A stretch of 33,214 bases of DNA. Source: Pseudohongiella sp. Its GTDB lineage: Bacteria; Pseudomonadota; Gammaproteobacteria; Pseudomonadales; Pseudohongiellaceae. The notes beneath the pieces are model-generated. The model saw only the letters and a list, made by a program, of their open reading frames with translations, was not told where the DNA came from and did no database searches. The number at the start of each line of letters is the position of its first letter. Position 1 is the first letter of the stretch. The DNA is taken from positions 1 through 33,214 of the forward strand of contig JAUYSM010000102.1 of assembly GCA_030696315.1 (NCBI GenBank). The letters run 5' to 3'. Below are positions 5,645 to 13,682 of this stretch, one piece after another. The position numbers and the translations under genes are program-made.

Positions 5645-6406
5645 TCAGAGCAATAGCCATGACGCGAAGGCGCGCCATGTATCGCTGGGTCCAATGACCG
5701 CAGCACGCAAATTGATGAATGCAAACAACGCCAGTGCAACCCACAACGACACCGGGTGCATGCGCCCTCTTGTCACGCGATCGTGTACCGCGCCGGCAAA
5801 AATAAACATAGCGTAGGGAATAACGATAATAACGGCAGGCAGTTCTCTCAACAACGGCGAGTGTCCAATGATATGCGCGAGCGCTGCGGGCATTAACCCG
5901 CCGACTGTGGCGAGCAACATCAGACGTTTGTGTGCGTCAGGGCGGCGCCGAAACAGAATTGCGAAGCCGACTAACAACCCGAAGCACAATATATCGCCGA
6001 GTTGAAACAGCACCAACATGGGCATATCGTTGATGTCACCGATCAAGTCACCGCTCAGATCAAATCCCCGGCGTCCCATGGCAATGGTCGTAAAGTAGCC
6101 GGACACAACCATAATGATCGCGAGTCCAGACCCGACATAGCCCAAGGTACGATGCAAGGCGGTCCTTCGGTTGAAAACGAGCAATGTCTGTGCAAGAAAC
6201 AAAGCAAGCCACGCACTGAATATCACACCATGTATTCCCACAGCCCAGGTTAATGGTGCCAGACGGGTGGAGGGATTGTATAAAGCGGGAGCAAAGCCGG
6301 CCGATGCTGTAGCGACTGCAGCAAGCGCCATGCAGATGTAGAATCGCCCTTCAGCGCGACGCAATTCAGCCGCCGCAGGCGTTGTCAAAAAGGGGCCTGT
6401 TGGCAT
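5645..6406 (-). CDS. Seven-helix membrane protein of unknown function
   Basis: This 253-residue protein has seven predicted transmembrane segments, roughly at 22-42, 53-77, 90-110, 127-152, 162-182, 188-208 and 218-238. Conserved-looking residues are HGVIFSAWLALFLAQ (59-73) with His59, RTALHRTLGY (81-90) with His85, DAHKR (157-161) and His178/His182. Histidines spaced across helices recall small haem- or quinone-linked membrane families, but no such activity can be claimed. The gene points toward intI, ending about 105 bases from it, and this stretch probably marks the chromosomal side of the integron. The next gene upstream (GFA) is about 50 bases away on the same strand, so co-transcription is plausible. 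The last residues (WLLL) end abruptly but the frame is complete. Confidence 0.75.
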   Translation of the reverse strand: MPTGPFLTTPAAAELRRAEGRFYICMALAAVATASAGFAPALYNPSTRLAPLTWAVGIHGVIFSAWLALFLAQTLLVFNRRTALHRTLGYVGSGLAIIMVVSGYFTTIAMGRRGFDLSGDLIGDINDMPMLVLFQLGDILCFGLLVGFAILFRRRPDAHKRLMLLATVGGLMPAALAHIIGHSPLLRELPAVIIVIPYAMFIFAGAVHDRVTRGRMHPVSLWVALALFAFINLRAAVIGPSDTWRAFASWLLL

Positions 6407-6453
6407 GCATTGAGCCTCGCAGAAAGGTTGTGCGTAAACGTTTTTGGAATTTT

Positions 6454-6858
6454 TTAACGATGACCCCGATCCGCCGGATGATTGACCCCATCATTCACCG
6501 GCACATTCTCGATCAGAAACGGATCAACTCCCTCAAGGCAACCTACGTTGTAACCGTACTCATCAGGATGCGAACGGCGCTGGTGGTGTGTGTAAATACC
6601 GCAGCGGGAACAAAAGTAATGTCGAGCAGTTTGTGTATTGAATTGGTACAGAGTCAGTAACTCAGCACCTTTGATGATCTCGATTTGATCGAGTTTGACT
6701 GATGCGACGACGGCGCCTTTTCGGCGACAGATCGAGCAGTCGCAGCGTCGGGGGTTCACAATGCCGTCGGGCAGCGTCAGCAGCAATTCCACGCTGCCGC
6801 AATGGCAGGTGGATTTGTGTTGTGGCTGAATGACGGTGTCTCCAACTTGTTTGATCAT
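6454..6858 (-). CDS. GFA/CENP-V family zinc protein (chromosomal paralogue)
   Basis: This 134-residue GFA-fold protein has zinc ligands in CHCG (18-21), CDCSIC and CSRCG, followed by HHQRR. It is clearly related to the cassette-borne protein at 3171-3533, sharing the blocks CDCSICRRK, LTLYQF, HYFC and CLEG, but has a longer, Asp/Asn-rich tail. Formaldehyde-glutathione chemistry is the family's namesake; most members are untested. The ATG at 6858 has AAGG about 11 bases upstream. It lies between a small membrane protein and the 7-TM protein on the same strand. No sign of truncation. Confidence 0.92.
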   Translation of the reverse strand: MIKQVGDTVIQPQHKSTCHCGSVELLLTLPDGIVNPRRCDCSICRRKGAVVASVKLDQIEIIKGAELLTLYQFNTQTARHYFCSRCGIYTHHQRRSHPDEYGYNVGCLEGVDPFLIENVPVNDGVNHPADRGHR

Positions 6859-6889
6859 ACGCTTGCACGCCTTTGCATGATGTCAGCGG

Positions 6890-7156
6890 TCATGAAGCCC
6901 GAATCGCCTGTTCGCGTTTTGCCAGCTGCAATATTTTGACCACATGGAATGACATCGATGTCAAACCTGCAGCCAGCATAAAATAGGCGATGTTTTTATT
7001 CTCCAGAAAAGATAACAGTGACATTTTGTCGGGCTCTCCAAAAATGCCGAACAAGGCAACACCCACCATCACCACGCCGGGAATATCCGTGATTGTGGCT
7101 TTAATTTTTTCTTTCTGAATTTCACGCAGTTGTTGAGTTTTCATTTCATTCATCAT
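6890..7156 (-). CDS. Small two-helix membrane protein
   Basis: This 88-residue protein is not recognised. A charged N-terminal helix (QQLREIQKEKIKATI, 8-22) is followed by two hydrophobic segments (about 24-40 and 56-77) joined by a short polar loop, and ends in a basic tail. It probably sits in the inner membrane with both ends in the cytoplasm. Two adjacent ATG codons (7156 and 7153) follow AAGGACG; the second gives the better spacing, so the true start could be either. It is about 30 bases upstream of the GFA gene on the same strand, suggesting one transcript. Short length keeps confidence moderate. Confidence 0.6.
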   Translation of the reverse strand: MMNEMKTQQLREIQKEKIKATITDIPGVVMVGVALFGIFGEPDKMSLLSFLENKNIAYFMLAAGLTSMSFHVVKILQLAKREQAIRAS

Positions 7157-7336
7157 GTCGTCCTTGTTCCTTTAAAGACCGCTCTGTGTATTGTATTCCC
7201 AATCGCCAGACACGCTACCGCCCTGCAGAATCAACTACATAAAAAAAGATGGCCTGTGTGTCAGCCAATATCAGGGTGTATTGATCTCATGCGGAGGTGT
7301 TTGGGTCAACTAGCCAGATGGGTGATAAGGGGTTAC

Positions 7337-7384
7337 GGGGTCGGAGGCATGCCTCCGACCCCAATCTAGCGACCCCAATCTAGC
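7337..7384. repeat. Perfect 26-bp palindrome followed by a 14-bp tandem repeat
   Basis: 7337-7362 is a perfect palindrome with arms GGGGTCGGAGGCA/TGCCTCCGACCCC. Its right end leads into GACCCCAATCTAGC present twice in tandem (7357-7370 and 7371-7384). The element touches the stop codon region of the TPR lipoprotein gene (7386). It may act as a transcription terminator for that gene or be a REP-like repeat; there is no T-run on either side, which argues against a simple terminator. Confidence 0.75.
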
Positions 7385-7385
7385 C

Positions 7386-9128
7386 TCAGAAATGTGCAGC
7401 TGTCAGCTCAACATTCGCGCCGGCCCAGGCCTTGGTGAAGCGTTCGCGCACCGCAGCAGCTTCTGTGGTGTTGCCTTGTGCCTCAAGTGCAGCGGCAAGT
7501 CCGTGCAAGGCCCAGCCGTTTTCATTGAGCAGCAGCAAGTCGCGTTCAAAAACGGCCTGTGCATCCGCGTGACGGCCTGCGTTGATCAAGGCTTGCCCGA
7601 GGAACAAGCGGGTGGATTGCAACCAATCCGGCGGCTCCATGTAGCGCAGCTTGTCCTGAATATCAACTGCGCGTTCAAACTCGCTGATAGCAGTGTTGTA
7701 ATCCTGCTGTGCGTTGGCGATTTCGCCGGCCAGCATGTGCGAGGCAATGGTCAGCATGTCCGAAGCCGGGTTGACGCTGGCTCGCCAGCTGGCCAGATCG
7801 GGATTCTGCAGCGTGGTCATCATCTTGGCGTGTTCAGCCTGGGCGGCGGCGATGTCGCCACGTTTGGCAAACGTGGAACCATGCATCCAGTTCAGCATGC
7901 CATCAAGATAAGGCTGACCGGGCGCAGGACTCTGCAGTGCAGCAAGTTCGTCGTACATGCCAAAGGCTTTCAGGGTCATCCAGTGTGCAACCGGTGCTCG
8001 CAGGCCTGCGCCGCGGCCCAGCGCTTCGGCGTTGGCCATCATCAACATGGGCTCGGACACGCTCATGGCCCGGATGCTGTTGCCCTGCAGGATGCCAGCC
8101 CAGTGGATAAACATGCGGGCGTGGCCGCCATGATTGGTGGCGGATACAAAGTAGGTACCGGTGCGCGGCAGCGGGCGATCACCCCAGGCGCTGGTGACCA
8201 CATTGTCTGCGTTCAGGGAGCGTTCGTTGGTGGTGATGGCGTCGTCATATCGGCCGACGCGCATGTAGATGTGGCCGGGCATATGCACCATGTGGCCCGC
8301 CATCGGCGTCAACGATTCAAGTCGGTCAGCCGACGGCACAGCGCGCTCTGGCTGAAAGGAGGCTTCCAGCAGGTGGATGTGCAGGTGAGTCAGGCCGGGG
8401 TGGTTTTTGTCTTGTTCCATGCCGCGTTCCATCACTTCCAGCGCACGGTCAACCAGCGGCAGGGCGCTGCCGTCCACGGCGGAGTAGTAGGTCCAGGGTG
8501 TGGACATCATGATGCCGTGTGCGACCAGAAACGCGGCTTCCAGATCTGCGCCATGTGCCTGATAGTTGGCTTCGGCGGCGCGGATAAAGGCTTGAGTGCG
8601 CTGCGCGGTGTCCGGGTAGGCTTCGGTGTTGTACAACTCGGCCACCGCATCAATCAGACCGCGGTCCTGAGCAGACAGCGTATCGCTGAGTGCTTTGGCG
8701 CGGTTGATGGTGTTTTTGCCTTCGCTGACCGGGTCGTCGGGTGAGCTGCTATAACGGCTGTTGGGGTTGGGGCCGATGGCCAGCGCTTTGCCCCATTGAA
8801 TCATCGCGTTTTCAGGATCAAAACATTGTGCGGCTTCAAACGACGCTATGGCTTCCGGAAAGTAGTATCCATAGGTCAGGCGCATGCCTTGATCAAAAAA
8901 TGCCTGCGCCTCCGGGTACGTCGCACCAATGTCGCGGCTGAACACACCGGTATTGGGGATCAGCGGTGCCAGCGCGTCGGCACAAGCCAACATGTCGGCG
9001 GTGGCAATCGCGGGCATGCTTGTTTGTGGCGTCGCTGCTGTTTGCCCGGGCGCGGGTGATTCCGCACCGCAGGCAAGCAACAGGCTGATGGCCGCGGCCA
9101 GCGCAAGTTGTTTTGGAAAGTGTGTCAT
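7386..9128 (-). CDS. TPR-repeat lipoprotein
   Basis: This 580-residue protein carries a lipoprotein signal: MTHFPKQLALAAAISLLLAC with Cys20, so it is predicted to be lipid-anchored and periplasmic-facing. The mature part is almost wholly helical, with tetratricopeptide-like repeats near 75-110 (YYFPEAIASFEAAQCFDPE) and again in the C-terminal third (YNTAISEFERAVDIQDK; GRHADAQAVFERDL; LHGLAAALEAQGN). A central His-rich block, THLHIHLLEAS and then HMVHMPGHIYMRVGRYDDA, is striking and resembles a metal- or ligand-site signature, but no function is known to me. The start at 9128 is preferred over 9200 because it gives the complete lipobox signal and has GAGG seven bases upstream. A + strand frame of 450 codons over the same DNA is a shadow. 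It is not obviously in an operon. Confidence 0.88.
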   Translation of the reverse strand: MTHFPKQLALAAAISLLLACGAESPAPGQTAATPQTSMPAIATADMLACADALAPLIPNTGVFSRDIGATYPEAQAFFDQGMRLTYGYYFPEAIASFEAAQCFDPENAMIQWGKALAIGPNPNSRYSSSPDDPVSEGKNTINRAKALSDTLSAQDRGLIDAVAELYNTEAYPDTAQRTQAFIRAAEANYQAHGADLEAAFLVAHGIMMSTPWTYYSAVDGSALPLVDRALEVMERGMEQDKNHPGLTHLHIHLLEASFQPERAVPSADRLESLTPMAGHMVHMPGHIYMRVGRYDDAITTNERSLNADNVVTSAWGDRPLPRTGTYFVSATNHGGHARMFIHWAGILQGNSIRAMSVSEPMLMMANAEALGRGAGLRAPVAHWMTLKAFGMYDELAALQSPAPGQPYLDGMLNWMHGSTFAKRGDIAAAQAEHAKMMTTLQNPDLASWRASVNPASDMLTIASHMLAGEIANAQQDYNTAISEFERAVDIQDKLRYMEPPDWLQSTRLFLGQALINAGRHADAQAVFERDLLLLNENGWALHGLAAALEAQGNTTEAAAVRERFTKAWAGANVELTAAHF

Positions 9129-9227
9129 AGCAACCTCATGTTTATCATTGTTATCAGTAAGGTAAGGGTGGTCTGGACTATACGCCTGATGGCACGGCAT
9201 TTAAAAGTCGCACACGGCAATCATCTC

Positions 9228-9686
9228 TCAGAAATCAATCGACATGATGGTGACCGGGGTGCCGTTGTAGGGTTCCCGGCTTAGCAACTGCCATCCCAGC
9301 CTGGCGTAAAGCTGCTCCTGATCCGGGGTATACAGATACAGGCGTTTGATGCCGTTATCCTGGGCGTGTTGCATGATGCGTTTCACCAGCGTCGAGCCGA
9401 TGCCTTTACCACGATGGATCTCGTTCACGTACACACTGGCCAGCCACGGCGTCAGCTCCGGATGCGAGCTCATGTCATCAGCGAGGATAGATGCCGAACC
9501 CAACAGTTCGCCGTCTTGTTCGGCCAGGTAGGTTGCGGGAATCACCTTGTCCTCAAAATCTTCGCGCATTTCCTCAACGCGCTGCTCGAAGCTGCGCAGT
9601 GGGTTCAGGTACGACCATTCGGCGTGATGCCATTTGGCCAGAGTCATCAGGTGTTCAGGTTTGTCATTTAAATCAAATATCTGCAT
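9228..9686 (-). CDS. GNAT-family N-acetyltransferase
   Basis: This 152-residue protein has the GNAT fold. Motif A is SVYVNEIHRGKGIGSTLVKRIMQHA (84-108), with the R-G-K-G-I-G loop that binds the acetyl-CoA pyrophosphate. Motif B is YLYTPDQEQLYARLGWQLL (117-135). The substrate cannot be read from the sequence; close relatives are often annotated as acting on small amines or peptides. The gene lies between the dehalogenase and the TPR lipoprotein on the same strand, about 60 and 100 bases from each, so it could be co-transcribed. The ribosome binding site before the ATG at 9686 is weak. Confidence 0.92.
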   Translation of the reverse strand: MQIFDLNDKPEHLMTLAKWHHAEWSYLNPLRSFEQRVEEMREDFEDKVIPATYLAEQDGELLGSASILADDMSSHPELTPWLASVYVNEIHRGKGIGSTLVKRIMQHAQDNGIKRLYLYTPDQEQLYARLGWQLLSREPYNGTPVTIMSIDF

Positions 9687-9748
9687 GGCGGTATCTTTTG
9701 TGGAGTGTCTGTTGTCGAGCGTCGATGGCGGAGCGCTGTATGCGTGTC

Positions 9749-10675
9749 TCAGAATAAAACCTCGAGCGCACGCCGTGCAATGATCTCTCCGTGTTCCTGC
9801 ACAAAGTGTCCACCTTCCTCAAGCTCAAAAGGCGCTGGGCAGCCGCGAATGAGCTTGCGCAGGTTGTGCATCACCGGCGGGCCGAGCACGGGGTCGCGCA
9901 TGCCGATGGCCATAAAGCTGCGACCTTGCCATTCATCACGTAACCAGTCACGGGCAGCGCGCGACAGCGCAGCACCATCGGCGTCGGGGTTGTCCGGCAC
10001 CAGATTGGGGAAGCGTCGCACGCCCGCCTTGTAGCTGACATCCGGGAAAGGCGCGGCGTATGCGTTGCCTTCGGCCTCGCTCAGCGTGCGTTCTCCGCGT
10101 CTCATCAGCGCAGCAATGTCCAAGTCTGGCCGGCTGTTGGAGAATGCCCGCCAGTCCAGAAAACCCTGCCCCAAGGGCACATCGCCAGTGCCGAGTCCGG
10201 TGTTCATCACCAACAGGCGGTCAATGTGATCGGGGAATTCCATCGGCAGGGTCAGCCCCAGAATCCCGCCCCAGTCTTGCACCACCAGCGTGATCTTTGC
10301 ATCGGGCACTGACGCCAGAATGACCGATCTGATAAAGGCGACCAGCAACGCGCGGTGTCTGCTGAACGTGTAAAAGTGCTCATCAACCGGCTTGTCAGAC
10401 CGGCCAAAACCCAGCAGGTCTGGTGCGATGACGCGGTGACCGGCTGCTGCAAATACCGGGATCATTTTGCGATAGAGGTAACTCCAGGTGGGCTGGCCGT
10501 GCAGGCAAAGCACGATGGACGTTGAGTCGGCCGCACCTTCATCCAGATAGTGCACACGCAGGCCCTCAAAGCCGGGCAGATTGCTGACATAGTGCGGGGC
10601 AAAGGGGTAGCCCGGCAGATCCTGGAAGCGTGAGTCGTCGGTGCGCAGCACAGCGCTGGAAGTGATGCTTGTCAT
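9749..10675 (-). CDS. dhmA: Haloalkane dehalogenase, subfamily HLD-I
   Basis: This 308-residue alpha/beta hydrolase closely follows Xanthobacter DhlA along its length (RFQDLPGYPFAPHYV, HYLDEG, PTWSYLYRKMIPVF, APFPDVSYKAGVR). It should cleave carbon-halogen bonds by nucleophilic substitution, releasing halide and an alcohol. Nucleophile Asp134 lies in VVQDWGG with Trp135 as a halide ligand, acid Asp261 in GMRDP and base His290 in GGHFVQEHG; Asp after the nucleophile strand, rather than after strand 6, marks HLD-I. At the oxyanion/halide loop it has HGQPTW where DhlA has HGEPTW. A few extra residues precede the nucleophile strand. The natural halogenated substrate is unknown, and some family members are haloalkanoate-inactive. 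It is divergent from an MFS transporter, from which it could share a control region. Confidence 0.93.
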   Translation of the reverse strand: MTSITSSAVLRTDDSRFQDLPGYPFAPHYVSNLPGFEGLRVHYLDEGAADSTSIVLCLHGQPTWSYLYRKMIPVFAAAGHRVIAPDLLGFGRSDKPVDEHFYTFSRHRALLVAFIRSVILASVPDAKITLVVQDWGGILGLTLPMEFPDHIDRLLVMNTGLGTGDVPLGQGFLDWRAFSNSRPDLDIAALMRRGERTLSEAEGNAYAAPFPDVSYKAGVRRFPNLVPDNPDADGAALSRAARDWLRDEWQGRSFMAIGMRDPVLGPPVMHNLRKLIRGCPAPFELEEGGHFVQEHGEIIARRALEVLF

Positions 10676-10871
10676 TATGGTTCCTTATGGGTGTGGTTTT
10701 ACCTCAATGCCTGGCCCCAATATGCGCAACTTGGCAGGCTTGCACAAGTGCAGGATGGCTGATTTGCGGCGCGCGAGGCTGGCGATTGTTACCCGGTGTC
10801 TGTCAGAATCGCGGCTTGTGAAGTTTTTATCCTGCTAGTCTCTCTAGGGCGCCCTGGCGTAGTTCCCCGCT

Positions 10872-12245
10872 ATGAATCGCAACATCCTGTTAACGATGAT
10901 CCTGCTGAATGCGTTTGCGACCCCGGTGATGCTCAGCGCTACCAATGTTGCGTTGCCGAGTATCGCGATGGACTTTGGTATGAGTGCTCGGCTGTTGAGT
11001 TGGGTACCGATGTCGTTTCTGATGGCAAGCACCATGTTTGTGCTGATTTTCAGTCGTATCGCGGATGCAGTCGGGCGTAAACGCATCTTTCTGCTGGGGA
11101 CGGCCGCCGTACTGTTGAGTTCTCTGTATGCCGCCATGTCGGTCAACAGCACCATGTTGCTCAGCGGGCGTTTTCTGCAGGGCATCAGCGCGGCCATGCT
11201 GCACGCAACGCAATTGGCGATCATCAGCTCGGCCTTCCCTGTAAACAAGCGTGGGCGCATGATTGGCTTGGTGACGGCGGCGGTTTATGTCGGATTGTCG
11301 GCGGGGCCGCTGCTGGGTGGATTTGTGGTGGATCACCTGGGCTGGCGCGCGGCGTTTTTGTTGCAGATCCCGCTGGCACTGGTGGTGTTATTGATGGGTG
11401 TGTTTGCGGTCAAAGAGGAATGGCGGGCAGACACTGTCTTGCCGTTTGACCGCGCGGGGGCTGTTGGCTGGAGTGTCAGTATTGCCTTGTTCTGTATTGC
11501 GGTAACGCAACTGCCTTCCCCGGTGGCGTTTGCATTTTTTATTGCGTGCGCCATCAGCACCGGTTTGTTTGTATCGCACACCCGCAAAAGCCAGTTCCCG
11601 CTCTGGGATATCAATCTGTTTTTCAGTAATCGCACTTTTACACTGTCGTGCGCAGCCTCGCTGCTGATGTACAGCGCAACCTATGCGATTGTTGTGCTGA
11701 TGAGTCTGTACCTGCAGACAATCAAGGGCTTTAGCGCGACCAATGCCGGTATGATTCTGATGATTCAACCTATCATCATGGCAACGCTGTCGCCGGTGAC
11801 CGGGCGCCTGTCAGACCGCAAAGAGCCGCGCGTATTGGCCAGCATCGGCATGGTCATCACCTGCATTGGGCTGGCGATGTTGTCGCAACTGGATGCCAGC
11901 AGCAGCGTGCAGTACATCGTTGCCTCGCTGGTGATGACGGGTACTGGTTTCAGTCTGTTTTCGTCCCCTAACATCAATGCCATCATGGGTTCGGTTGATC
12001 CGGGACATGCGGGCGGTGCATCCGGTGCAGTGGCCACGACGCGCCTGCTCGGCCAGCTCAACAGCATGGTACTGGTGACGCTGGCGATTGCGTTGATCAT
12101 GGGGCACACACCGGTGAATCCGGAAACTGCGCCGCTGCTGAATCAGGCTTTAAGTTTGAGTTTTGTGATCAGTGCGGTGCTTTGTGTACCCGGCATCCTG
12201 TTTTCACTGGCCAGAGGACGCGTTCACCCACGACGCCAGGCGTGA
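10872..12245 (+). CDS. MFS transporter of the DHA2 (14-helix) drug-efflux type
   Basis: This 457-residue inner-membrane transporter has motif A in RIADAVGRKRIFLLG (about 62-76) and motif C in GLSAGPLLGGFVVD (about 142-155), both typical of proton-antiport multidrug exporters of the EmrB/QacA group. Some fourteen hydrophobic segments can be counted. It ends in a basic tail (RGRVHPRRQA). Substrate unknown; export of a toxic organic compound is the family norm. The gene is divergent from the haloalkane dehalogenase across a 196-base gap that contains a short palindrome TGCAC-AA-GTGCA (10741-10752), a possible operator. No clear ribosome binding site precedes the ATG at 10872. Confidence 0.9.
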   Translation: MNRNILLTMILLNAFATPVMLSATNVALPSIAMDFGMSARLLSWVPMSFLMASTMFVLIFSRIADAVGRKRIFLLGTAAVLLSSLYAAMSVNSTMLLSGRFLQGISAAMLHATQLAIISSAFPVNKRGRMIGLVTAAVYVGLSAGPLLGGFVVDHLGWRAAFLLQIPLALVVLLMGVFAVKEEWRADTVLPFDRAGAVGWSVSIALFCIAVTQLPSPVAFAFFIACAISTGLFVSHTRKSQFPLWDINLFFSNRTFTLSCAASLLMYSATYAIVVLMSLYLQTIKGFSATNAGMILMIQPIIMATLSPVTGRLSDRKEPRVLASIGMVITCIGLAMLSQLDASSSVQYIVASLVMTGTGFSLFSSPNINAIMGSVDPGHAGGASGAVATTRLLGQLNSMVLVTLAIALIMGHTPVNPETAPLLNQALSLSFVISAVLCVPGILFSLARGRVHPRRQA

Positions 12246-12336
12246 TTGAATTTCTGGCTGGCAGTTGCGCTGCGGCGGGTGTTCGCAGCAAGATAGTGGT
12301 CGCTGTATTAACAACAATAATTAAAGGTTACCTCTT

Positions 12337-13110
12337 ATGAGTTCTCCCATTCTTACTCGTTTGTTATTTCCTGTTTTTTCGTTGCCTGCCTTGCTATTGA
12401 CTGCACTGTCATTGCCAGCCTTGGCATTGCCAGCCTTGGCATTAACGGTAACGCTGGGTTTTGCCTCCGCAACTCAGGCACAGGAGCTGCCTGACCCTAC
12501 CCGATTCGAGGAGGCCATTCAGCGCTTCGAGCAGGCCGACCGCGAGACTGCACCGCCCGCCAACGCCATTGTGTTGACCGGCAGTTCAAGCATCATGTAC
12601 TGGAATGAGGATGCTCCGGCTGACCTGGCGCCCTTGACCGTAATTCCGCGTGGTTTTGGTGGCAGCATCATGCATGACCTGTTGCATTATCTCGATCGAG
12701 TCGTGCTGGCATACAAACCGCGCGCTGTGCTGATTTATGAAGGCGACAACGACACCGGGCGCAACAACATTCCCAATGACACCATCATGGCGCACGTCGA
12801 AGAGGGCATCGCTCGCATACACGCACAGCTGCCTGAGGCACGAATTTATCTGTTGTCGGTAAAACCCAGTGTTGCGCGTGTGGCAACCTGGCCCATCGCG
12901 ATGGATTTAAATGCGCGTTATGCCGCCTTGGCCGAGCGGCATCCCCTGGTGACGTACATTGATGTTGCAACACCGTTTTTGCAGGCGGACGGCACCGTGA
13001 TGACCGACATTTTTGTTGCCGACAACCTGCATCTCAATGAAAAAGGTTACGATATCTGGGCGGCGACCATCCGCGCGGCATTAATGCAGCATGAGGCCAA
13101 ATATGAGTAA
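12337..13110 (+). CDS. Secreted SGNH/GDSL-type esterase/hydrolase
   Basis: This 257-residue protein has an unusually long hydrophobic leader ending ASATQA-QE (cleavage predicted near residue 48). Four SGNH blocks are visible: block I TGSSS with Ser83, block II GFGGS (107-110), block III GDND (137-140, Asn in place) and block V DNLHLNE with Asp229 and His232. It is therefore a complete serine esterase/lipase-type hydrolase, likely periplasmic or secreted, of unknown substrate. The leader contains an exact 15-base direct tandem repeat (12411-12425 and 12426-12440) encoding LPALA twice. AAAGG precedes the ATG at 12337. The end overlaps the next gene by eight bases, so the two are coupled. Confidence 0.9.
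   Translation: MSSPILTRLLFPVFSLPALLLTALSLPALALPALALTVTLGFASATQAQELPDPTRFEEAIQRFEQADRETAPPANAIVLTGSSSIMYWNEDAPADLAPLTVIPRGFGGSIMHDLLHYLDRVVLAYKPRAVLIYEGDNDTGRNNIPNDTIMAHVEEGIARIHAQLPEARIYLLSVKPSVARVATWPIAMDLNARYAALAERHPLVTYIDVATPFLQADGTVMTDIFVADNLHLNEKGYDIWAATIRAALMQHEAKYE
12411..12440 (+). repeat. 15-bp in-frame tandem repeat in a signal sequence
   Basis: ATTGCCAGCCTTGGC occurs twice head to tail, adding five residues to the hydrophobic core of the SGNH hydrolase leader. A preceding, more diverged copy is seen near 12382-12396 (TTGCCTGCCTTGCTA). Such repeats change copy number by slippage without breaking the frame. Confidence 0.9.
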
Positions 13111-13639
13111 AACGCTTGATGAATACCGGCAGGAGTTTGAGCGCAGCACCAACCGTTCAATGTCGCTGCCCATCGCGGGCATGATTGTGTGGCTGGGTAT
13201 TTCTGTTGCCAGCATCCTGCTGCCTGAGCGCTCAGCGCTGCTGATTCTGTTATTTGGCTCCGGCACGATTTTTCCGATTGGACTCATGATAGCCAAACTG
13301 CGTCATGAGGACTTGATGTCCAATCAAAACCCGCTCGCCAAACTGATGGGTTTGTGTGTGCTGATGGTCAACCTGTTATGGCTGGTTCACATCCCGCTGG
13401 TGATGTACGCCCCGCAATTTGTGCCGCTGAGCGTAGGCATTGGCCTCGGTCTGCATTGGATCGTGTACGGCTGGATTATCCGCCACCCGCTTGGTCTGAT
13501 CCATGCGGTGGGTCGCTCGGTGCTGATTGTGCTGGTCTGGTTTTTATTCCCCGAACAACGCATCCTGATGGTGAGCGCTGTTGTTGTGCTCATGTATCTG
13601 TTCACCCTCTACCAGATGCAAACCCGTCGGGTTGTTTGA
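13103..13639 (+). CDS. Membrane protein of unknown function, possibly DUF7010-like
   Basis: The protein has 178 residues from the chosen start. An N-terminal soluble helix (MSKTLDEYRQEFERSTNRSM) precedes five hydrophobic segments, including a GLGLHWIVYGWIIRHPLG stretch with one His in the membrane. The overall pattern recalls DUF7010-type proteins, but this is from memory of layout only. The ATG at 13103 is preferred over the frame start at 13091 because GAGG stands seven bases before it; it then overlaps the end of the hydrolase gene. The gene ends two bases before a REP palindrome that separates it from a convergent gene. Confidence 0.7.
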   Translation: MSKTLDEYRQEFERSTNRSMSLPIAGMIVWLGISVASILLPERSALLILLFGSGTIFPIGLMIAKLRHEDLMSNQNPLAKLMGLCVLMVNLLWLVHIPLVMYAPQFVPLSVGIGLGLHWIVYGWIIRHPLGLIHAVGRSVLIVLVWFLFPEQRILMVSAVVVLMYLFTLYQMQTRRVV

Positions 13640-13640
13640 T

Positions 13641-13682
13641 AGGTAGGGGACGGAGGGATCAAATTTTGATCACTCCGTCCCC
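13641..13682. repeat. REP-like palindrome (RAYT type), copy 1
   Basis: The outer arms GGGGACGGAG (13646-13655) and CTCCGTCCCC (13673-13682) enclose GATCAAA-T-TTTGATC; only one G/A pair breaks the stem. It is preceded by GTAG (13643-13646), the head tetranucleotide typical of REP elements moved by REP-associated tyrosine transposases. No such transposase is in the window. The first 31 bases from 13641 are identical to 14085-14115. It lies between two convergent genes and encodes the last codons of the - strand one, so it may also stop transcription from both sides. Confidence 0.9.

Noticed and set aside
7392-8744. 450-codon frame on the + strand
   Set aside because: It lies wholly antisense to the TPR lipoprotein gene, is rich in His, Gly, Cys and Val without domain pattern, and is a shadow of a GC-rich coding strand.
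10844-11336. Antisense frames in the MFS transporter gene
   Set aside because: Their translations are shadow-like and they have no start signals; the + strand transporter explains the region.
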